64,000 bases of DNA from Streptomyces luomodiensis (GTDB taxonomy: Bacteria; Actinomycetota; Actinomycetes; Streptomycetales; Streptomycetaceae), in contig NZ_CP117522.1 of the NCBI RefSeq assembly GCF_031679605.1, forward strand, positions 1,116,001-1,180,000. Direction: 5' to 3'. Positions 41,521-50,690 of the stretch are shown here, one piece after another; position 1 is the first letter of the stretch; each line of letters starts with the position of its first letter. The notes under the pieces are model-generated. The model worked only from the letters and a program-made list of their open reading frames with translations. It was not told where the DNA came from and ran no database searches. The translations under genes and the position numbers were made by a program.

Positions 41521-41820
41521 GTGGATCAGGTACATGTGTACAACGGCATGCCGGCCAAACATCTGGGGACCGAAGGCTGGGCGAAGCCGTGGAGCGGTCC
41601 CAATGGCGGTGCCTGCGTAGAGGCCCTGAGGCTGAGCGACGGGCGGGTCGCCCTGCGCCAGTCGACCGACCCCGACGGCCCTGCCCTGATCTACACCCAC
41701 CATGAAATGGAGAAGTTCATCCAGGGCGCCAAGGCCGGCGCCGCGGATTTCCTTCTCTCACGTCCAGAACCGAACCTGACCACTTCGGCGGGTACCGCAC
41801 CGGAACGGAGGGCCGCGTGA
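41521..41820 (+). CDS. DUF397 protein
   Basis: A 99-residue small acidic partner of the XRE regulator. The DUF397 core has CVEALRLSDGRVALRQSTDPDGPALIYT and EMEKFIQGAKAGAADFL. These proteins modulate the adjacent XRE regulator, in some cases as toxin-antitoxin-like pairs. GTG start 2 bp after the XRE stop; its end overlaps the methyltransferase by GTGA. Confidence 0.94.
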   Translation: MDQVHVYNGMPAKHLGTEGWAKPWSGPNGGACVEALRLSDGRVALRQSTDPDGPALIYTHHEMEKFIQGAKAGAADFLLSRPEPNLTTSAGTAPERRAA

Positions 41821-42635
41821 CCGACTACGGACTCGCCCCTGGCCACATCGACACCACCAAGCCGCACCCGGCTCGGATGTACGACTTCTACCTCAACGGC
41901 AAGGACCACTACGAGGTCGACGCGGAGGCCGCCGGGAAGGTGCTGGAGGTCTATCCGACCGTCCGGCTCAACGCCACCGTCAACCGGGGCTTCATCCACC
42001 GCGCCACCCGCTGGCTGGCCCGGGAGGCGGGGATACGGCAGTTCCTCGACATAGGCACCGGCATCCCCACCGAGCCCAACCTCCACCAGGTCGCCCAGGA
42101 AGCCGCCCCGGACGCCCGGGTGGTCTACACCGACAACGACCCCATCGTGCTGGCCTACGCCCAGGCGCTGCTCACCGGCACCCCCGAGGGCCGTACGGCG
42201 TACGTGGAGGCGGATGTGCGCGACCCCCAGCGGATCATGAGCGCCGCCGAGCTGCATGAGACGCTGGACCTGGCCAAACCGGTGGCGATCTCGGTGAACG
42301 CGCTCTTCCACTTCATTCCGGAGGAGGACAAGCCCTACGAGATCATCCGTGAGCTGATGGCGCCCCTGGCCTCGGGCAGCTATCTGATGCTCACCCACTC
42401 CACCCATGACTTCTCGGAGGAGACCTGGCGGAACGTCGTCCAGGTCTACGCGGAGAGCGGGATCTCCTTCACCACCCGCTCCAAGAGCGAGGTCGGGGCC
42501 TTCTTCGATGGTCTGGAGCTGGTCGACCCGGGCGTGTCCGAGCCGCAGCACTGGAAGCCGGACGCCGGGGAGCGCCCGGAGGACATCCGCAGCGCGGACA
42601 TCAACATGTGGGCCGGAGTGGCCCGGAAGCCCTGA
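41817..42635 (+). CDS. SAM-dependent methyltransferase (PF04672 type)
   Basis: A 272-residue protein of the streptomycete-rich SAM methyltransferase family. It starts with the conserved IDTTKPHPARMYDFYLNGKDHYEVD. It then has the SAM-binding motif FLDIGTGIPTEPNLHQVAQ, the acidic-loop VVYTDNDPIVLAYAQALL and VSVNALFHFIPEEDKP-like motif IV. Substrates are unknown for the family. It is coupled to the DUF397 gene by a 4-bp overlap, giving a three-gene XRE-DUF397-methyltransferase operon. Confidence 0.93.
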   Translation: MTDYGLAPGHIDTTKPHPARMYDFYLNGKDHYEVDAEAAGKVLEVYPTVRLNATVNRGFIHRATRWLAREAGIRQFLDIGTGIPTEPNLHQVAQEAAPDARVVYTDNDPIVLAYAQALLTGTPEGRTAYVEADVRDPQRIMSAAELHETLDLAKPVAISVNALFHFIPEEDKPYEIIRELMAPLASGSYLMLTHSTHDFSEETWRNVVQVYAESGISFTTRSKSEVGAFFDGLELVDPGVSEPQHWKPDAGERPEDIRSADINMWAGVARKP

Positions 42636-42681
42636 GTCCCGGCCATCGTGCCCCGGCCGGCCGGGGCATGACGGCCGGGAC
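42636..42681. terminator. Strong bidirectional terminator
   Basis: Nested inverted repeats: outer arms gtcccggcc (42636-42644) and ggccgggac (42673-42681) enclose an inner perfect palindrome tgccccggccggccggggca. It fills the 60-bp gap between the convergent methyltransferase and sensor kinase genes. Confidence 0.85.
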
Positions 42682-42695
42682 TTCGCGGCGCGGTG

Positions 42696-44108
42696 CTACG
42701 GCGCTTCCGCGCCGTCGCCGACCGTGAAGCCCAGTATCGCGCCCCCGCCCGCCCGCGACCGGGCGAAGACGGTGCCGCCGTGCGCGAGGGCGACCTCGCG
42801 CACGATGGCCAGGCCCAGTCCCGAACCGGGCAGGCTGCGCGCTCCGGGCGCGCGGTAGAAGCGGTCGAAGACGCGCTCGCGGTCCTCCTCGGCGATGCCC
42901 GGACCCCGGTCGCGGACCTCTACCCGGCGGCCGCTGATCACCACCTCGACGGGCTCGGTGCCGTCCTGGTCGAACTTGGCGGCGTTCTCCACCAGGTTGG
43001 AGATCGCCCGCTGGAGGGTGGCCGGGCGGCCCGTCAGCCGGGTGTCGCCCTCGGCCCGTACGGTGATCTCCCGGCCGGTGCGGCGCCGGGCGAGGGTCAC
43101 GGCGGTGGTGGCCACCTCCGCCAGCGAGACCTCCGTACGGGGCTCGTCGTCCCGCTGTCCGGCCGCCAGCTCCACCAGCTCGTTGACCAGGTCGGTCAGC
43201 TCCCGGGTCTCCCCCGCCAGGTCGGCCAGCAGATCCTCGCGCGCGGGCCCCGGCAGCTCCTCGAAGCGGCGCAGCAGCGAGACGTTGGTGCGCAGCGAGG
43301 TCAGCGGGGTACGCAGCTCATGCCCGGCGTCCTGGACCAGCCGGCGCTGGTCGTCCTTGGAGCGCGCGAGCTGTCCGAGCATGCCGTCGAAGGCCCGCCC
43401 GAGGCGGCCCACCTCGTCGTCCCCGGCGACCGGCACCGCCACCTCCATCCGGCCCGTGGCGGCCACGCTCTCGGCGACCCGGGTCAGCCGCACCAGCCGC
43501 CGGGTGATCCGCCCGGCCAGCCACCAGCCGGCCAGTCCGGCGGCCAGGATGACGGCGACCACGAACAGCGCGGTGCGCTTCTGGAGCTCCCGCAGCAGAT
43601 CCTCGGTGTCGCTGAGCTGCTGGGCCACCTGGACCGCTCCGGTGCCGTCGCCCACGGCCACCGTGGCCATCCGGTACTGCTCCCCGCCGATGCCGATCTC
43701 GCGCCGCACCAGGGTGCCCGCCGTCCGGGAGGCGGCGATCCCGCGGTCCTCGTCGGCCACCGGCAGCGGGGGCTTGCCCGCGTCGTAGACCGTGCCCCGG
43801 CCGTTGATCACCTGGACGTCCATCCGGCTGATCCGGCGCAGATCGTCCCTGAGGTCGTACGGGACGGGCACGGCGGACTCGGAGGGGTACTGCCGCAGGA
43901 CCACCTTGTCGCCGCGGACCTGGCTGCGCAGATCGTGGACGACATCGTCGAACGCCGACTGCTGGTCCACCCGCACCAGCCCGGCCGCCGCGTCATAGCT
44001 GAGACCGCCGACCAGGAGCGTGACCACGGAGGCCACCGCCGCGAAGGAGAGCGCGAAGGTGGTCCGCAGACTGGGCCGCCCGCGGCGGAGCGGCCAGAGC
44101 CGCGCCAT
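42696..44108 (-). CDS. Two-component sensor histidine kinase
   Basis: A 470-residue membrane kinase. Helix 1 is at about residues 17-42, followed by an extracellular sensor of about 135 residues and helix 2 at about 178-200. Then come HAMP, the HisKA motif AGHELRTPLTSLRTN with phospho-acceptor His263, and the N (NLVENAAKF), G1 (DRGPGI) and G2 (GSGLGLAIV) boxes. The layout is like MprB/TcrY-type kinases. The start overlaps the regulator's stop by one base (TGATG). The signal is unknown. Confidence 0.96.
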   Translation of the reverse strand: MARLWPLRRGRPSLRTTFALSFAAVASVVTLLVGGLSYDAAAGLVRVDQQSAFDDVVHDLRSQVRGDKVVLRQYPSESAVPVPYDLRDDLRRISRMDVQVINGRGTVYDAGKPPLPVADEDRGIAASRTAGTLVRREIGIGGEQYRMATVAVGDGTGAVQVAQQLSDTEDLLRELQKRTALFVVAVILAAGLAGWWLAGRITRRLVRLTRVAESVAATGRMEVAVPVAGDDEVGRLGRAFDGMLGQLARSKDDQRRLVQDAGHELRTPLTSLRTNVSLLRRFEELPGPAREDLLADLAGETRELTDLVNELVELAAGQRDDEPRTEVSLAEVATTAVTLARRRTGREITVRAEGDTRLTGRPATLQRAISNLVENAAKFDQDGTEPVEVVISGRRVEVRDRGPGIAEEDRERVFDRFYRAPGARSLPGSGLGLAIVREVALAHGGTVFARSRAGGGAILGFTVGDGAEAP

Positions 44109-44812
44109 CACTCCTCCCGCAGGGTGTAGCCGACCCCGCGCACCGTGTGGATCAGCGGGGTGCGTCCCTCCGGATCGACCTTGCGGCGCAGATACCCGAT
44201 GTAGACGGCGAGGTTCTTCGAGCCCGGTCCGAAGTCGTAGCCCCAGATGCGGGCGTAGATGGTGGTGTGGTCCAGCACGATGCCCGCGTTGCGCGCCAGC
44301 AGCTCCAGCAGGTCGAACTCGGTACGGGTCAGCTCCAGCTCCGTATCGCCGCGCCAGACCCGCCGCGCCCAGGGGTCCAGCCGCAGATCCGCGACCTCCA
44401 GCACCCCGTCGACGGCGGCGTCCTCCGGCGCGGTCTCCGGGGCGGGGGCGGCGCGGCGCAGCAGCGCGCGCAGCCGCGCGAAGACCTCCTCGACCTCGAA
44501 GGGCTTGGCCACGTAGTCGTCCGCGCCGGCGTCCAGGCCCTCGATCCGGTCGGCGGTCTCGACCCGCGCGGTGAGCATGAGGATGGGGGTGCGGTCGCCC
44601 TCGGCGCGCAGCACCCGGCACACCTGGAGTCCGTCCACGCCCGGCATCATCACATCCAGGACGATCACGTCCGGACGCTCTCGGTGGATGGCCGCCAGCG
44701 TCGCTATGCCGTCGGGCACGGCGGTGACGCGGTACCCCTCCAGGGTCAGGGCGCGTTCCAGGGCCTGGCGGATGGCACGGTCGTCCTCGGCGAGCAGCAC
44801 GGTGTTGGTCAC
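44108..44812 (-). CDS. OmpR/PhoB-family response regulator
   Basis: A 234-residue regulator. The receiver domain has acidic pocket Asp10/Asp11, phospho-acceptor Asp53 (VLDVMMPG), Thr81 and Lys103. The C-terminal winged helix has LTRTEFDLLELLARN and IGYLRRKVDPEGRTPLIHTVRGVGYTLR. It is the first gene of a two-gene operon with the kinase, similar to MprA. It is divergent from the glycosyltransferase, which is a plausible target. Confidence 0.97.
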   Translation of the reverse strand: MTNTVLLAEDDRAIRQALERALTLEGYRVTAVPDGIATLAAIHRERPDVIVLDVMMPGVDGLQVCRVLRAEGDRTPILMLTARVETADRIEGLDAGADDYVAKPFEVEEVFARLRALLRRAAPAPETAPEDAAVDGVLEVADLRLDPWARRVWRGDTELELTRTEFDLLELLARNAGIVLDHTTIYARIWGYDFGPGSKNLAVYIGYLRRKVDPEGRTPLIHTVRGVGYTLREE

Positions 44813-44989
44813 ACCATTGAGTCTGCCAAGGTCACAGCTGTGCCCGCGCCGGGCGGGGGTGCCGGGCGGGGCTTCTTACCCCGCTCTCACCTTCTTCACG
44901 CGACCGGCTTACCGGGCCCGGTCAAGGTGTCCGCCAGGTTCCGTGGGGAACTCGCCCCGGGGATGCAACCGGCCGGAGAAGAACACCGC

Positions 44990-46255
44990 ATGAAGATCGC
45001 TTTGTTGCTGCACAACGCCTACGGGATCGGCGGAACGATCCGGACCACGATGAATCTGGCGGCGGCGCTCGCCGACCGCCATGACGTGGAGATCGTCTCG
45101 ATGATGCGCCATCGCCAGACGCCGCGTTTCGCCCTCGACCCCCGGGTGCGGCTGGTCCCCCTGGTGGACACGCGCCCGGACGGCGAGGACGCGAAGGACC
45201 CGCTGTTCTCCCAGGCCAGCCAGGATTTCCCGGCCGCCGAGAAGCGGCACCACCAGTACAGCCGGCTGATCGACACACGGGTGGCGGCGTATCTGCGCGG
45301 CTGCCCGGCCGATGTGATCATCGGCACCCGGCCGGGGGTGAACGTCTACATATCCCGCTTCGCCCCGCGCCGCGCGCTGCGCATCGCCCAGGAGCATCTG
45401 CGGCATGACGCGCACAGCAAGAAGCTGCGGGCGGAGCTGGCCTCGCACTACCGGGCGCTGGACGCCGTCGTCACCACGACCGAGGCGGACGCCGCGGTCT
45501 ACCGCGCGAAGATGCCGATGCCGGGGGTGCGGACGCTGGCGATACCCAACAGCGTCCCCGAACCGGCCGTCGCCCCTTCCGAGGGCACCGCGCCGGTGAT
45601 CGCGGCGGCCGGGCGGCTGGTCCCCGGCAAGCGCTTCGACCTGCTGATCGACGCCTTCGCCACGGTCGCGGAGAAGTACCCGGACTGGCAGCTGCGGATC
45701 TACGGCGGGGGCGCGGAGAAGGAACGGCTCGCGGCGCGGATCGAGCGGCTGGGCCTGACCGGGAGCGCGGAGCTGATGGGGTCCCGCTCCCCCATCGAGG
45801 CGGAGTTCGCGAAGGCGTCGCTGGTCGCGGTCGCCTCGGACGCCGAGTCGTTCGGGATGACGATCGTGGAGGCCATGCGCTGCGGGGTGCCGGTGGTGAG
45901 CACCGACTGCCCGCTCGGCCCCGGCGAGATCATCCAGGACGGGGTCACCGGACGGCTCGTCCCCACCGGTGACGAGCAGGCGCTGGCGAACGCCCTGATG
46001 GACCTGATCGCCGACGCCCCGGGGCGGCGGGCGATGGGCGCGGCCGCCCTGGAGCGCTCCCGGGCCTACGACCCGGCGCCGATCGCCCAGCGCTACGACC
46101 GGCTCTTCACGGAGCTGGAAGCGAGCCGGTTCGCCCGCTCCTGGGAGCGCGGCCGGGCCACCACCCGCACCCGCTTGGGGCGCCTGGCCCGTCGCCTCGG
46201 CGTCTCCCCGGGCCGTCGCCGGGCCCCGGCGGCGCGCAAGGAGGCGAGCGCATGA
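44990..46255 (+). CDS. Family 4 glycosyltransferase (GT-B fold)
   Basis: A 421-residue glycosyltransferase. The N-terminal domain has HNAYGIGGTIRTTMNLAAAL; the C-terminal GT1-type domain has AAGRLVPGKRFDLLIDAFA, the nucleotide-sugar site VASDAESFGMTIVEAMRCGVPVV with E-x7-E spacing, and a Arg/Lys-rich C-terminal tail (SRFARSWERGRATTRTRLGRL) that could bind membrane. ATG with GGAGAAG about 9 nt upstream. The acceptor is unknown; a cell-wall or teichoic-type polymer is a guess. Its stop overlaps a tiny 8-codon ORF (ATGA). Confidence 0.9.
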   Translation: MKIALLLHNAYGIGGTIRTTMNLAAALADRHDVEIVSMMRHRQTPRFALDPRVRLVPLVDTRPDGEDAKDPLFSQASQDFPAAEKRHHQYSRLIDTRVAAYLRGCPADVIIGTRPGVNVYISRFAPRRALRIAQEHLRHDAHSKKLRAELASHYRALDAVVTTTEADAAVYRAKMPMPGVRTLAIPNSVPEPAVAPSEGTAPVIAAAGRLVPGKRFDLLIDAFATVAEKYPDWQLRIYGGGAEKERLAARIERLGLTGSAELMGSRSPIEAEFAKASLVAVASDAESFGMTIVEAMRCGVPVVSTDCPLGPGEIIQDGVTGRLVPTGDEQALANALMDLIADAPGRRAMGAAALERSRAYDPAPIAQRYDRLFTELEASRFARSWERGRATTRTRLGRLARRLGVSPGRRRAPAARKEASA

Positions 46256-46278
46256 CCGCTGGAGCCGCGGCCGCCTGA
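46252..46278 (+). other. Eight-codon mini-ORF with strong ribosome site
   Basis: AAGGAGG stands 7 nt before an ATG that overlaps the glycosyltransferase stop (ATGA), but the frame ends after MTAGAAAA. It looks like the start of a deleted downstream gene, though the ribosome site could also be chance within the glycosyltransferase's last codons. Confidence 0.4.
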
Positions 46279-46303
46279 GCGGCGCCCGGCGCTGCCGGGG
46301 CGG

Positions 46304-47782
46304 CTACCAGGACGTCGGGGCGTAGTCCTTCAGGAAGCAGCCGAAGAGGTCCTCGCCGCGCTCGCCCCGCACGATCGGGTCGTAGACCCGCGCCGCGCCG
46401 TCCACCAGGTCGAGGGGGGCGTGGAAGCCCTCGGCCGCCAGCCGCATCTTGTCCGGGTGCGGGCGCTCGTCGGTGATCCATCCGGTGTCGACGCTCGTCA
46501 TCAGGATGGCGTCGGTCTCGAACATCTCCCGTGCGCTGGTGCGGGTCAGCATGTTCAGCGCGGCCTTGGCCATATTGGTGTGCGGATGGCCCGCCCCCTT
46601 GTAGCCGCGGCCGAACTTGCCCTCCATCGCGGATACGTTCACCACGTACTTGCGCCGGGCGGGCGAGGCGGCCATCGCCGGGCGCAGCCGGCTGACCAGG
46701 ATGAACGGCGCCGTCTCATTGCACAGCTGCACCTCGAGCAGCTCCACCGGGTCCACCTCGTCGACCCGCTGCACCCAGGTGTTGGTCGGGTCCAGGTCCG
46801 GCACCAGCCCGCCCGCGTCGATCGCGGTCCCGGCCTCGATCCGGGCCGGTGAGGCGGAGCCGCGGGTGAGGGCGAGGGCGGTGAGGTCCTGCGGGGTGAG
46901 CGCGCCGTCCCGTGGAGTGCGCGGCGCCGGCAGGGCCGCCTGGGCGCCGCTGCCGAAGGCGCCCAGGACCAGGGACTCGGGAAGCTCCCCGGCCGGGAGC
47001 GGCGCCGACTCGCCCGCTATCAGCTCCGCGTACGCCTGGGGCGTGCGGCGGACGGTCTGGGCGGCGTTGTTGATCAGGATGTCCAGCGGGCCGGCGGCGC
47101 TCACCGTGTCGGTCAGCGCGATGACCTGGGCGGGGTCACGCAGATCGATGCCGACGACCTTGAGCCGGTGCAGCCACTCGCCGCTGTCCGGCATGGCCTT
47201 GAAGCGGCGGATGGCATCGTTGGGGAACCGGGTGGTGACGGTGGTGTGGGCGCCGTCGCGCAGCAGCCGCAGCGCGATATACATGCCGATCTTCGCGCGG
47301 CCGCCGGTGAGCAGCGCACGACGGCCGGTGAGATCGGTCCGCGCGTCGCGGCGGGCCCGGTTCTCGGCGGCGCAGTCACGGCACAGCTGGTGATAGAAGG
47401 CGTCGACCTCGACATACCGGGCCTTGCAGACATAGCAGGAGCGGGGGCGCCGCAGGATGCCCGCGATTTCCGTGGAGACGGAGCTGGTGAGCGCGCGGCC
47501 CAGCGTCTCGTCGTCGATCCGGTCGGCGGCACCGGTGGCGGTGGCCTCGGTCACGGCCTTGTCATGGGCGGTCTTCGCGGCCCGCCGCTCCTGGCGCCTG
47601 CGCTGCTTCACACTGCGGTAGATCCCGGAGGTGGCCCGGCGGACCGCGATCGCGTCCGGGTGGTCGATCGGCAGCCGGTCGAGTTCCGCGAGGACGCTCA
47701 GACAGGTCGCCAGCCGCTCCGGGTCGATGCCCGGCTCCTCGGCCGCCGCCCGCTCGGCCCGGCCCTCGTCAGTCACCGTCAT
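46304..47782 (-). CDS. Zinc-ribbon-containing short-chain dehydrogenase/reductase
   Basis: A 492-residue protein. The N-terminal 150 residues are helical and basic, with a zinc-ribbon-like set of cysteines C116-x2-C119 and C134-x2-C137. An SDR domain follows from about residue 152: nucleotide motif TGGRAKIG (159-166), NNAAQT, and the active-site region with VSAMEGKF... and the AKAALNMLT segment. A typical YxxxK is not clear: Tyr in GRGYKGAGHPHTNMAK may serve. The ATG at 47782 is used; an upstream open frame has no homology. Reaction unknown. Confidence 0.8.
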   Translation of the reverse strand: MTVTDEGRAERAAAEEPGIDPERLATCLSVLAELDRLPIDHPDAIAVRRATSGIYRSVKQRRRQERRAAKTAHDKAVTEATATGAADRIDDETLGRALTSSVSTEIAGILRRPRSCYVCKARYVEVDAFYHQLCRDCAAENRARRDARTDLTGRRALLTGGRAKIGMYIALRLLRDGAHTTVTTRFPNDAIRRFKAMPDSGEWLHRLKVVGIDLRDPAQVIALTDTVSAAGPLDILINNAAQTVRRTPQAYAELIAGESAPLPAGELPESLVLGAFGSGAQAALPAPRTPRDGALTPQDLTALALTRGSASPARIEAGTAIDAGGLVPDLDPTNTWVQRVDEVDPVELLEVQLCNETAPFILVSRLRPAMAASPARRKYVVNVSAMEGKFGRGYKGAGHPHTNMAKAALNMLTRTSAREMFETDAILMTSVDTGWITDERPHPDKMRLAAEGFHAPLDLVDGAARVYDPIVRGERGEDLFGCFLKDYAPTSW

Positions 47783-48141
47783 CGCCGCTGCCGCTTTCTG
47801 GTTCGCCTGATCCCCTGGATAACGGCGAAACTTTACGGAAGCCGGGGCACATGCGCCAAACCGCGGCCCGCCTCCCCCTCCGGACCCGCCGCCGCCCGGG
47901 TCGTCCCGTGGGACACCACTCGGCGCCTCGGACGCCGGCACCGCCGCCGGATTGGCCGAAACCGCTCCCCGCGAAGAGCGGACCGGTCCCGCCGGCCCCC
48001 TCGACGTCCCGGCCGACGGTGTCAACCTCCGACCGGCATAAGCCACCGTCACACCCCGTATGCGGGCGGGACGAACGCGTCACCACAAGAGGGTTCTCAG
48101 GCAATAGTCTCGGCATACAGGCCGTGGCTGAGGAGGCACCC
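47783..48141. other. Divergent promoter gap, no gene seen
   Basis: This 359-bp space separates the divergent zinc-ribbon SDR and glutamine synthetase-like genes. I see no gene, no clear terminator and no GlnR-type repeat. A possible -10 (tagtct, near 48107) precedes the glutamine synthetase-like gene. Confidence 0.5.
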
Positions 48142-49500
48142 ATGGAGACCGGCGAGCGCGAGCAGGCATACGCACGGGCACGGCAGGAGGCCGAGCGGCT
48201 CACCGCGAACGGAATCCAGGGCGTCGCGCTGACCTGGGTGGACAACGCGGGTCTGACCCGGGTGAAGTCCGTGCCCGCCGCGCGGCTGCCGCAGGCCGCG
48301 CGGCGCGGGGTCGGGATGTCCCCCGTCTTCGACGTCTATCTGGTGGACGACTCCATGACCACCAGCCGCCATGTCGGCGGCCCCGACGGCGATCTGCGGC
48401 TCTTCCCCGACCTGGACCGGCTCACCCCGCTGGCCGCCCAGCCCGGCTGGGCGTGGGCCCCGGTCGACCGGTACGACCAGCGGGGCCGGGCGCACCCCGT
48501 CTGCCAGCGGCTGTTCGCCCGGCGGATGGCCGAGCGGGCGCGGGAGCGGGGGCTGACCGTCCGCATGGGGTTCGAGACGGAGTGGGCCGTCACCTCGGGC
48601 GATCCGGACCAGGACCCCCCGCGCTACCCCACCGCGGGTCCCGCGTACGGCATGGCGCGGATGACCGACCTCTCCGACTACCTCGCCGGGCTGCTGGGCG
48701 CGCTGGAGGCACAGCGCGTCGAGGTGCACCAGCTGCATCCGGAGTACTCACCGGGGCAGTTCGAGGTGTCCCTGGCGCCCGCCGATCCGGTCGGCGCGGC
48801 CGACCTGGCCGTGCTGGTGCGGGAGACGGTCCGGGCGTGCTCCGGGCGCGCCGGGCTCAACCCGGTGTTCGGGCCCGTGGTGGAGGCGGGCGGGGTGGGC
48901 AACGGCGCCCATCTCCATCTGAGCCTGTGGCAGGGGGACCGCAATCTGTGCCGGGACGGCGACGGGCCGCACGGTATGACGGCGACCGCCGAGGCGTTCC
49001 TCGCCGGGGTGCTGCGCGCGCTGCCCGCCCTGCTCGCCATCGGCGCCCCCTCCCCCGCGAGCTATCTGCGGCTCGAACCGTCCCGCTGGGCCGGCGCGTA
49101 CCAGTGCTGGGGCCTGGAGAACCGGGAGGCCGCGGTGCGCTTCATCACCGGCGCCCCGGACGACCCGGGGGCGGCCAACGCCGAGATCAAGTGCTTCGAC
49201 CCGGCGGCCAACCCCTATCTGGTGGTGGGCGCGGTCATCGCCGCGGGCCTCGGCGGGCTGGACTCCGGGCTCACCCTGCCCCCGCCGGTCTCCGGCGACC
49301 CGGCGGTCGAGGGCCGCGAGCGGCGGCTGCCCACCTCGCTGCTGACGGCGCTGGAGCACTTCGAGGACGCGACGGTGCTGCGCGAGGCGCTGGGCGATCC
49401 GCTCTTCGAGTCCATCGCCGCGGTGCGCCGGGCGGAGGCCGCCCTGTTCGAGAAGTCGTCCCCCAGGGAGATCGCGGTCGCGACGCGGAGGCGGTACTGA
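48142..49500 (+). CDS. Glutamine synthetase-like protein (FluG/gamma-glutamylamide synthetase type)
   Basis: A 452-residue GS-fold ligase. Conserved catalytic blocks: GFETEWAV (metal/ATP), HPEYSPGQFEVSL, NGAHLHLSLW (metal His), the Arg-containing LENREAAVRF and AEIKCFDPAANPYLVVGAVIAAGL. Departures from true GlnA in these blocks and in the N terminus place it among GS-like ligases that couple glutamate or a related acid to amines. ATG with GAGGAGG 6-12 nt upstream. It is followed after 3 bp by an amidohydrolase; the two together equal the fungal/plant FluG fusion, split in two genes. Confidence 0.9.
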   Translation: METGEREQAYARARQEAERLTANGIQGVALTWVDNAGLTRVKSVPAARLPQAARRGVGMSPVFDVYLVDDSMTTSRHVGGPDGDLRLFPDLDRLTPLAAQPGWAWAPVDRYDQRGRAHPVCQRLFARRMAERARERGLTVRMGFETEWAVTSGDPDQDPPRYPTAGPAYGMARMTDLSDYLAGLLGALEAQRVEVHQLHPEYSPGQFEVSLAPADPVGAADLAVLVRETVRACSGRAGLNPVFGPVVEAGGVGNGAHLHLSLWQGDRNLCRDGDGPHGMTATAEAFLAGVLRALPALLAIGAPSPASYLRLEPSRWAGAYQCWGLENREAAVRFITGAPDDPGAANAEIKCFDPAANPYLVVGAVIAAGLGGLDSGLTLPPPVSGDPAVEGRERRLPTSLLTALEHFEDATVLREALGDPLFESIAAVRRAEAALFEKSSPREIAVATRRRY

Positions 49501-49503
49501 CCC

Positions 49504-50670
49504 ATGGAGGCCGCCGAGCAGACGGATCCGACCGAGCCGCCGCTGCCGCCCCTGGTGGACCACCACTGCCACGGGGTGGTCCGCTCCGAACTGGACCCGG
49601 CGGCGTTCGAGGCGTTCCTGACCGAATCCGACGCGCCCGCGGCGCTCGGCACCACGTTCTTCGACAGCCAGCTGGGGTTCGCGGTGCGCCGCTGGTGTCC
49701 GCCGCTGCTGGATCTCGAACCGCACTGCTCGCCCGCCCGCTACCTCGCCCGGCGGCGTGAGCTGGGCGCGCCGGAGGTGACCCGGCGGCTGCTGAGCGCC
49801 GCCGGGATCACCGAGTTCCTGGTGGACACCGGGCTGCCGGGCGATCTGACCACCCCTCGGGAACTGGCCGTCGCGGCCGGCGGCACCGCCCATGAGATCG
49901 TCCGGCTGGAGCAGCTGGCGGAGCGGATCGCCGACACCTCGCCGACCGCCGACGACTTCCTGGCCGGGGTGACGGACGGGATACGGGAGGCGGCCCGTAC
50001 GGCGGCCGGTTTCAAGTCGGTGGCCGCCTACCGCTACGGACTGGACTTCGAGCCCGATCCACCGGACCCCGGCGCCGTGCACGCCGCCGCCGGGCGCTGG
50101 CTCGGCCGGCGCGGGCAGGACGGCACCGCCGCCCGGGTCACCGACCCCGTGCTGCTGCGTCATCTGCTGTGGTCGGCGGCGTACACCGGGCTGCCGCTGC
50201 AACTACACACCGGATTCGGCGACCCCGATCTGCGGCTGGACCGCTGCGATCCGCTCGCCCTCACCGACTTCGTCCGCGCCGTGCGCCCCACGGGCTGCAC
50301 GCTGATCCTGCTGCACGGCTATCCGTACCACCGCGGCGCCGCCTATCTGGCCGCCGTCTTCCCGCATGTCTACGCCGATGTGGGGCTGACCCTGTCGCAC
50401 ACCGGGGCGCGGGCCGGGGCGGTGCTGGCCGAGATGCTGGAGCTGGCCCCCTTCGGCAAGGTGCTCTTCTCGACCGACGCCTATGGGCTGCCCGAACTGT
50501 ACGTGGTGGGGGCGCGGCTCTTCCGGGAGGCGCTGACCGGGCTGTTGACCCACTGGGTGGCGGAGGGCGCCTGGTCCCGCCGGGACGCCCGCCGCGTGGC
50601 GGCGCTGCTGGGCGCGGACAACGCCCGCCGCGTCTACGGCCTCAGCACTCCCACTCACCGCGACGGCTAG
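49504..50670 (+). CDS. Amidohydrolase (FluG N-domain type), stop codon supplied by IS982 end
   Basis: A 388-residue TIM-barrel amidohydrolase. The metal motif VDHHCHG is at residues 18-24; further features are LQLHTGFGDPDL, LLHGYPYHRGAAYLA and LFSTDAYGLPELY, as in the amidohydrolase half of FluG. It probably acts on the product or substrate of the GS-like ligase encoded just upstream. The last codons read HRDG then TAG, and this TAG is the first three bases of the IS982 inverted repeat. The ancestral protein may therefore have been slightly longer, but all recognisable domain features are present, so activity is probably kept. Confidence 0.88.
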   Translation: MEAAEQTDPTEPPLPPLVDHHCHGVVRSELDPAAFEAFLTESDAPAALGTTFFDSQLGFAVRRWCPPLLDLEPHCSPARYLARRRELGAPEVTRRLLSAAGITEFLVDTGLPGDLTTPRELAVAAGGTAHEIVRLEQLAERIADTSPTADDFLAGVTDGIREAARTAAGFKSVAAYRYGLDFEPDPPDPGAVHAAAGRWLGRRGQDGTAARVTDPVLLRHLLWSAAYTGLPLQLHTGFGDPDLRLDRCDPLALTDFVRAVRPTGCTLILLHGYPYHRGAAYLAAVFPHVYADVGLTLSHTGARAGAVLAEMLELAPFGKVLFSTDAYGLPELYVVGARLFREALTGLLTHWVAEGAWSRRDARRVAALLGADNARRVYGLSTPTHRDG

Positions 50671-50684
50671 ACGAGTAGTTCCGA
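50667..50684. repeat. Left terminal inverted repeat of the IS982 element
   Basis: 18 bp, identical to the reverse complement of 51631-51648. It contains the TAG that ends the amidohydrolase gene. Confidence 0.92.
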
Positions 50685-50690
50685 TATGGC

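Noticed and set aside
47783..48141. GlnR-type operator upstream of the glutamine synthetase-like gene
   Set aside because: I could not find the paired GTNAC/GAAAC half sites; no support for nitrogen control.
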